A stretch of 64,000 bases of DNA from a bacterium (lineage in GTDB: Bacteria > Methylomirabilota > Methylomirabilia > Methylomirabilales > 2-02-FULL-66-22), in NCBI GenBank assembly GCA_029580855.1, contig JAKPQH010000180.1, positions 23,611 through 87,610 on the forward strand, read 5' to 3'. This document shows, piece after piece, positions 59,833 through 64,000 of the stretch. The translations under genes and the position numbers were made by a program. The notes beneath the pieces are model-generated. The model saw nothing but the letters and a program-made list of their open reading frames with translations, did no database searches and was not told the origin of the DNA. The stretch's first letter is position 1. Every line of letters starts with the position of its first letter.

Positions 59833-62592
59833 CTACCGCCGGAGTTTGAGGAGTCGCTCCACCCTCCCCAACTTGAGAAAAATCGGGTCGAAGACGGCAC
59901 GGTGGATCTTGAACCCGACGGCCAGGATCGCCGCCAGCCCGCTCCGCAATCCGATATCCCGGAATGTCTGCCGGAACCGCAGCAGACGCAAAAGATGCGG
60001 CGCCACGAGCGTCGCCGCCAGGGCCGCCAGGAACAGACCCAGGCCACGGACCGTCACGAGCGCCACGTCCCGGTAGGCGTACGCCAGCCGAGCCACGGCG
60101 ACCCCCAGGGCCAGCAGCAACGCGACGGCGGCGACGGTAAGCGGCGGCCAGAGCCGCCACACCTTCCCGGCGACCATGCCGCCCACCTTCAGCTGGCGTG
60201 TGAGCACATCGAAGCCGGGGCCGGGGTTCAACACGGGCTCGATCCCGAGAAAGCGCCACGCTTCTGTCGCCGGGACCGCATCGGGGAGACCGACGCGGGG
60301 CCCGAACTCCGCTTGCGCCTGGCGGTAGCCGCTCGTCATGAGTGCGAACGCCTCGACCTCCGTAAACGAATCGAGATCCGTCCGGATGGCGGAAAGAAGC
60401 CGCTGGACGGGCTTCTGAAGCCCGTAGGACGTCAACACGCCGCGGCGCGCCAGGGGCCGGGCCTCGTCCGAGGCCTCATGCGGGTCCTGGCACTCGCGCC
60501 AGTCGATCGGATCGGCATCCAGATCCTTCTTGAGGTGTAGGAACATCAACCCCTTGAGCAGCCCCGAACGGCGGCGCGCATCGAGCTCTCGATACTGCGA
60601 CTGGCGCACGCGCGCCATCGAGACGCTGAAGGAGCGGAGCGAAACCCCAAGCCGTCCGCCACCCGGACGATCCTGATTTTCCATCTGGCCGCTGGCGTCG
60701 CTGACGATCATGACGCTGCAATCCTGCTCCAACAGGCTGGCCACACCCTGATTGTCGTACACCCCGCCGTCGACGAGACGGACCGTCTTCCCCGGGTAGA
60801 GATCGGGAAACACCAACGGATCGAACAGTCCCGGGACGCACGACGACGCCGCGACCGCCTCGCCGAGACGGAGCTGCTGATAGTCGGGAGGCGCGAAGAG
60901 ACGTCCAAACCGGCTGCGCCACCGATCCGCGAGACGCGGCGCCTCCCCGTAGTACATCCTGCGGAGACGGTAGTTGCCCCCGATCTCCGCATCCAGACCG
61001 ATGGGCGGCTCGCCCATCCACGAGGCGGTGAATTGCCAGTTGTGCCCGGTGTTGAGCGTGGTGGCGTTCAGCACCAGGACGGGGATTTTTGTCGCCCGGC
61101 GCCAATTGTCGTATTTGGGGTTGAAGCCTTCTTCGCCGTGCGGACACACCAAGAGATCTTTGAGGTAGCGCGGTCGGTTTCCGTTGCCGTCAGGGACTCG
61201 GGCGTAGAGCTCCTGCTCGTATAGCTCGCCGAGCCGGCGGGTGGCGGTGTAGCTGGGCTGAAAGAAGGTGCGCAGGTTGGCTCGGATGCTTCCGAACAGA
61301 CGGCAGCGAAGGTTGGTCTGCACGCCGGCCAGAAACTCCCGCTCGAGGCGTCGCACGATTTCGAGATAGTCCTCGCGGACGATCTCCGCGTCGGCTTTCG
61401 ACTCCAGCAGTCGCTTGACCTCGAGATAATAGTGCGCCCCGAGGATCGACCCTCCCGACACACACGAGAGCACCTCGACGCGACGCAGCACGTCCTGCTC
61501 GGCCAGATAGGCGAGGACCCCGATGTGGAAGAGCGAGGCGCGAAACCCGCCGCCGGAAAGCGCCAGCCCCACCTTGCCGGTCATGGCGCGGTCCACGCCG
61601 GGCGCGAGATCGCCAAGGTAGTCATGCAGCATCCGTTGGCCCCGCGCGCGTAGCTCTTCCGGTGGGACGGTGCCCCGGGCGGCCCATTCGGGCCGATCTC
61701 CCAGCGACTCTCCCAGATCGGCCTGCAGCTGGATCAGCGAGGCCAGTTGGGTGACGGTGGATTCGAACTCCCACGGCGCCACGCGCTCAAGCGGCGGGCC
61801 TTGATGGGTCAGCCCCTGGGCGGCGTTGTACTCCCGGAGGGCGGCCAGCGCTTCGTCGAACTGCGCCAATCCGAGATGTGCCTCGGCCCGAGTCGTGTAA
61901 AACCACCATTCCTTCGTCAGCCAACCGTACCCGTCTTTCCTGCCGAGGTCGATCAGAAGGCCCGCGAGATTTTGACGGATCTCGTAGGCCCGACACCACC
62001 GGCCGACGGCGACGCTCCAGTTCGCACCCGTCTCCTTCGCCTGCGCGGCATCCTCCCTCGCCAACAGATCCAGAACAAAGGCCGCATTGATGCCGGTGTA
62101 GCCCTGATCCGTCTCGGGTCCGATCTCGTAGCCTTTGAGATAGAAGCCGACCGAACGCTCGAGGTCGGCGCGTTGTCCGTCGACCTGCCACAGCCGCTTG
62201 TACACCGCCCCGCGCAGACCGAGCGACTCCTGTTGCTCCGACCCCGTCGGACCCAGGCGGTCCACCTCGTCCAGGATCTCCAGCGCTCTTCTGAAGCGAT
62301 CTCCCGCCGGGAGGTCCGGATCCTTGTAGGTGCAGAGCGCATGCCGCTGACCCACCCTGACGGGGGTCTTGTTCAGCTCGCGGTAGTTGGCGGTGGCGCG
62401 AATGCGGCCGTAGAGCCGTCGCGCGTAGCCGAATTCGTTGTTGTCCTTGAGTCGCTCTGCCAGTGCGTACATCTCCCGAACGGACAGCGCTTTTCCTTTC
62501 AGGACCGAGTCTGCCTGGGCGAGGTCCCGCTTCCGGGAGGCCTCTCGACACGACCGAACGGAGGTGTCAGTCACCGCCGCATTGTCGGGCAT
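59833..62592 (-). CDS. patatin-like phospholipase with N-terminal TRAFs-binding (DUF4071) domain and C-terminal membrane anchor
   Basis: 919 aa. Residues about 30-335 are a helical repeat domain of the TRAFs-binding/DUF4071 type (FGYARRLYGRIR, HALCTYKDPDLPAGDRFRRAL, ESLGLRGAVYKRLWQVDGQ, INAAFVLDLLA). The patatin domain covers about 338-700, with the oxyanion loop GGGFRA at 347-352, nucleophile Ser379 in CVSGGS, and catalytic Asp608 in VDGGVYDNQG. Two or three membrane helices are at about 817-895. It should hydrolyse membrane phospholipids while anchored in the inner membrane. TIR-protein gene 95 bases upstream. ATG start. Confidence 0.85.
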   Translation of the reverse strand: MPDNAAVTDTSVRSCREASRKRDLAQADSVLKGKALSVREMYALAERLKDNNEFGYARRLYGRIRATANYRELNKTPVRVGQRHALCTYKDPDLPAGDRFRRALEILDEVDRLGPTGSEQQESLGLRGAVYKRLWQVDGQRADLERSVGFYLKGYEIGPETDQGYTGINAAFVLDLLAREDAAQAKETGANWSVAVGRWCRAYEIRQNLAGLLIDLGRKDGYGWLTKEWWFYTTRAEAHLGLAQFDEALAALREYNAAQGLTHQGPPLERVAPWEFESTVTQLASLIQLQADLGESLGDRPEWAARGTVPPEELRARGQRMLHDYLGDLAPGVDRAMTGKVGLALSGGGFRASLFHIGVLAYLAEQDVLRRVEVLSCVSGGSILGAHYYLEVKRLLESKADAEIVREDYLEIVRRLEREFLAGVQTNLRCRLFGSIRANLRTFFQPSYTATRRLGELYEQELYARVPDGNGNRPRYLKDLLVCPHGEEGFNPKYDNWRRATKIPVLVLNATTLNTGHNWQFTASWMGEPPIGLDAEIGGNYRLRRMYYGEAPRLADRWRSRFGRLFAPPDYQQLRLGEAVAASSCVPGLFDPLVFPDLYPGKTVRLVDGGVYDNQGVASLLEQDCSVMIVSDASGQMENQDRPGGGRLGVSLRSFSVSMARVRQSQYRELDARRRSGLLKGLMFLHLKKDLDADPIDWRECQDPHEASDEARPLARRGVLTSYGLQKPVQRLLSAIRTDLDSFTEVEAFALMTSGYRQAQAEFGPRVGLPDAVPATEAWRFLGIEPVLNPGPGFDVLTRQLKVGGMVAGKVWRLWPPLTVAAVALLLALGVAVARLAYAYRDVALVTVRGLGLFLAALAATLVAPHLLRLLRFRQTFRDIGLRSGLAAILAVGFKIHRAVFDPIFLKLGRVERLLKLRR

Positions 62593-62687
62593 GCTGCCCC
62601 CTCTCCGCCTGAGTGTTATGGGCTAGCGGGCGAGTGCCCACACCATCGCGGCCGGACCGGATGTGAGGGACGAGGCGCGCCCGCGGC

Positions 62688-63926
62688 TCACCGCTTCCCT
62701 CGGCGGCGGACGCCGCCTCCACCGGTCTCGCCGTCCGCCCCGTGGCGACCACGCCCCCCTTCCCTCGCGTCTCCGGTGACCGCCGCCTCCACGAGGCGGC
62801 GGACGCGCGGCACGACCCTGGCCCCAAGCTCCTCCGACCACCGTGCCGCGGCATCCGGGACGGGTGTCACTCTGGTTCCGGCGCCGCCATAGAGCGCAAA
62901 CCGCCGGAAGGGGGCATCGCGGTGTCGCGGGTCGACCGAGCCCTCGTATTCCGCGCGCGTCCAGTTGTGCCCGTCCTCGCCCGGCGTGAGGTAGTTCTCC
63001 GTATCGATGCCGACGACGACGGCGCTCTGGGCATGCCCTTCCTGGAGCAACAGCGTCACATCGTCGGCGTCCAGATCCCTCGGGGATTCCTCGGCCCCAG
63101 GTGGCGCGCACAGCGCGTCGAGCCAGACGCCGAGCTTATCGGCGATAAACGCCTCTGCCAACTCCATGACCGTCCAGGGCGGACGATCGCCCGCGCTCGG
63201 CTCCGCAAAATCGGCGTGTTTGTAGCTGATGAATACGGTATGCCGGGCCACCGCGTCGGCGTAGGCTTCGAGCGCGGGCACGTCGCCGGGCCGAACGCGG
63301 AGCACTCGCCGCGGGGAATACGCGGTCCGCCCGCCGTCCCGATTGACATAGTGAAGCCGACTCAAGCAGGCCGTCATATCGTTGGCGGGAAAGAACCGGC
63401 TGACGGTGCGGTCGGCTTCCGCAACGATGCACCGGTGAGGTCGCGTCTCCGTGTCGGAGGTTTTCCAGCGGACCACATAGCGCGCGAGGTCCCGCGGGAG
63501 CCGAGGGTCGTCGCCGCGGTAGGCGGCTCGAACGTGCACCGTGGCGGCAAGGGACGGAACCCGGCGCCGCCTCCCGGGCAACGCGTAGGAGGTGACGATC
63601 CACAGGACCACGGGGCGTGCGAAACACGGATGCGCGGGATCCAAAAAACCGCAAAACCCAGCACTCGACGACGAGTACGCCTGGGGACGGATGCGGCCAC
63701 CTGCGGCGAATTGCGTCTGCAGGGATCGCTTCTTCCACGCCCGGAGGCGCTTCCACTGCAGCCGACACACCAGGTGCAGGGGCGTCGCACCGGTCTCCGC
63801 ATCCCCTCTCGCGGCCTTGCGCCGCTCGTCGTCGCCGCGCCGCTCAGCCGCCGTCCGCCCTCTGCTCCACCCGACATCATCGTGCATACCTCGCGGCACC
63901 GCCCTCGGGGATCGCATAGACCCCAT
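62688..63926 (-). CDS. TIR-domain protein
   Basis: 412 aa at the longest start. Residues 1-225 are unrecognised and include the stretch YVVRWKTSDTETRPHRCIVAEAD. A TIR domain begins at about 229 (HTVFISYKHADF), followed by LGVWLDAL near 265-272, SAVVVGIDTENYLTPGE, and NWTRAEYEGS near 321-330, where Trp322 and Glu326 are candidates for the NAD-hydrolase site. The tail is Gly/Arg-rich. Start codon uncertain: ATG at 63926, 63917 or 63887, none with a strong ribosome-binding site. Bacterial TIR proteins in immunity cleave NAD or make cyclic ADP-ribose signals. Confidence 0.75.
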   Translation of the reverse strand: MGSMRSPRAVPRGMHDDVGWSRGRTAAERRGDDERRKAARGDAETGATPLHLVCRLQWKRLRAWKKRSLQTQFAAGGRIRPQAYSSSSAGFCGFLDPAHPCFARPVVLWIVTSYALPGRRRRVPSLAATVHVRAAYRGDDPRLPRDLARYVVRWKTSDTETRPHRCIVAEADRTVSRFFPANDMTACLSRLHYVNRDGGRTAYSPRRVLRVRPGDVPALEAYADAVARHTVFISYKHADFAEPSAGDRPPWTVMELAEAFIADKLGVWLDALCAPPGAEESPRDLDADDVTLLLQEGHAQSAVVVGIDTENYLTPGEDGHNWTRAEYEGSVDPRHRDAPFRRFALYGGAGTRVTPVPDAAARWSEELGARVVPRVRRLVEAAVTGDAREGGRGRHGADGETGGGGVRRRGKR

Positions 63927-64000
63927 GCCGACCCGCGGCGGGCCCGTCCCCGCCGCCCTCCGCGCGTCTTCGCCGCGCGACTGGGGGGCGCATGTCCCCG

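Noticed and set aside
59264..63926. CBASS system (patatin effector with a CD-NTase)
   Set aside because: No CD-NTase or CBASS accessory gene is adjacent; the nucleotidyltransferase-like gene at 24 kb is of another family, inactive and far away.
1..64000. tRNA, rRNA, CRISPR, insertion sequences, prophage genes
   Set aside because: Looked for by eye in all gaps; nothing convincing was found.

Overview
The window is high-GC bacterial DNA, roughly two-thirds G+C by eye. Almost every gene is on the minus strand. The exception is a nickel-transport island on the plus strand (35466-38695). LPS-transport genes (lptB, lptA, lptC), Arn-type lipid A modification genes, sigma-54 and long multidomain histidine kinases indicate a Gram-negative environmental bacterium. 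The gene order and composition remind me of the candidate phyla Methylomirabilota/Rokubacteria, but no rRNA or universal marker is present to prove it. I saw no tRNA, rRNA, CRISPR array, insertion sequence or origin.

Left part (71-21608): a long, tightly packed block of core genes read leftward. In transcription order it runs lptC-lptA-lptB-rpoN-hpf-hprK-rapZ-EIIA-HPr-lipM, then a giant TPR protein and an ExeA-type ATPase, then pgsA-plsY-lysC-comEA-scpA-scpB-rluB-pheA-hisC-tyrA-hflX-pgsA. It covers outer-membrane lipid export, sigma-54, an incomplete regulatory PTS, lipoylation, chromosome condensation, phospholipid synthesis and aromatic amino acid/His/Asp-family synthesis.

Middle-left (21675-27551): an aldehyde-dehydrogenase homologue that has lost all three catalytic residues; an AT-rich gap; a small operon of a winged-helix/nucleotidyltransferase protein and a HEPN-like protein followed by two tandem Lys/Ala-rich micro-genes with strong Shine-Dalgarno sites; then an MFS exporter, a DUF554 protein and a ferredoxin.

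Centre (27890-41877): a four-gene phosphorelay operon without a DNA-binding output; the plus-strand nikR-cbiM-cbiQ-cbiO nickel uptake island; a NifU-like protein whose second CxxC cysteine is encoded by in-frame UGA, followed by a bacterial-SECIS-like hairpin (likely selenoprotein); then a SEC-C protein, a membrane protein and SfsA.

Right-centre (41878-57734): one long operon with two complete permease/binding-protein sets sharing a single ABC ATPase and flanking a nucleoside hydrolase; an upstream operon arnC-arnA(formyltransferase only)-arnD-ntrB-ntrC; a Trm112-like protein, rimI and tsaB.

Right end (57896-63926): pirin, a short LiaI-like membrane protein, and a three-gene group of TIR-domain protein, membrane-anchored patatin phospholipase with a TRAFs-binding (DUF4071) N-terminus, and a small duplicated GDWL/GDYL-motif protein. 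This last group looks like an uncharacterised immune or cell-death module.
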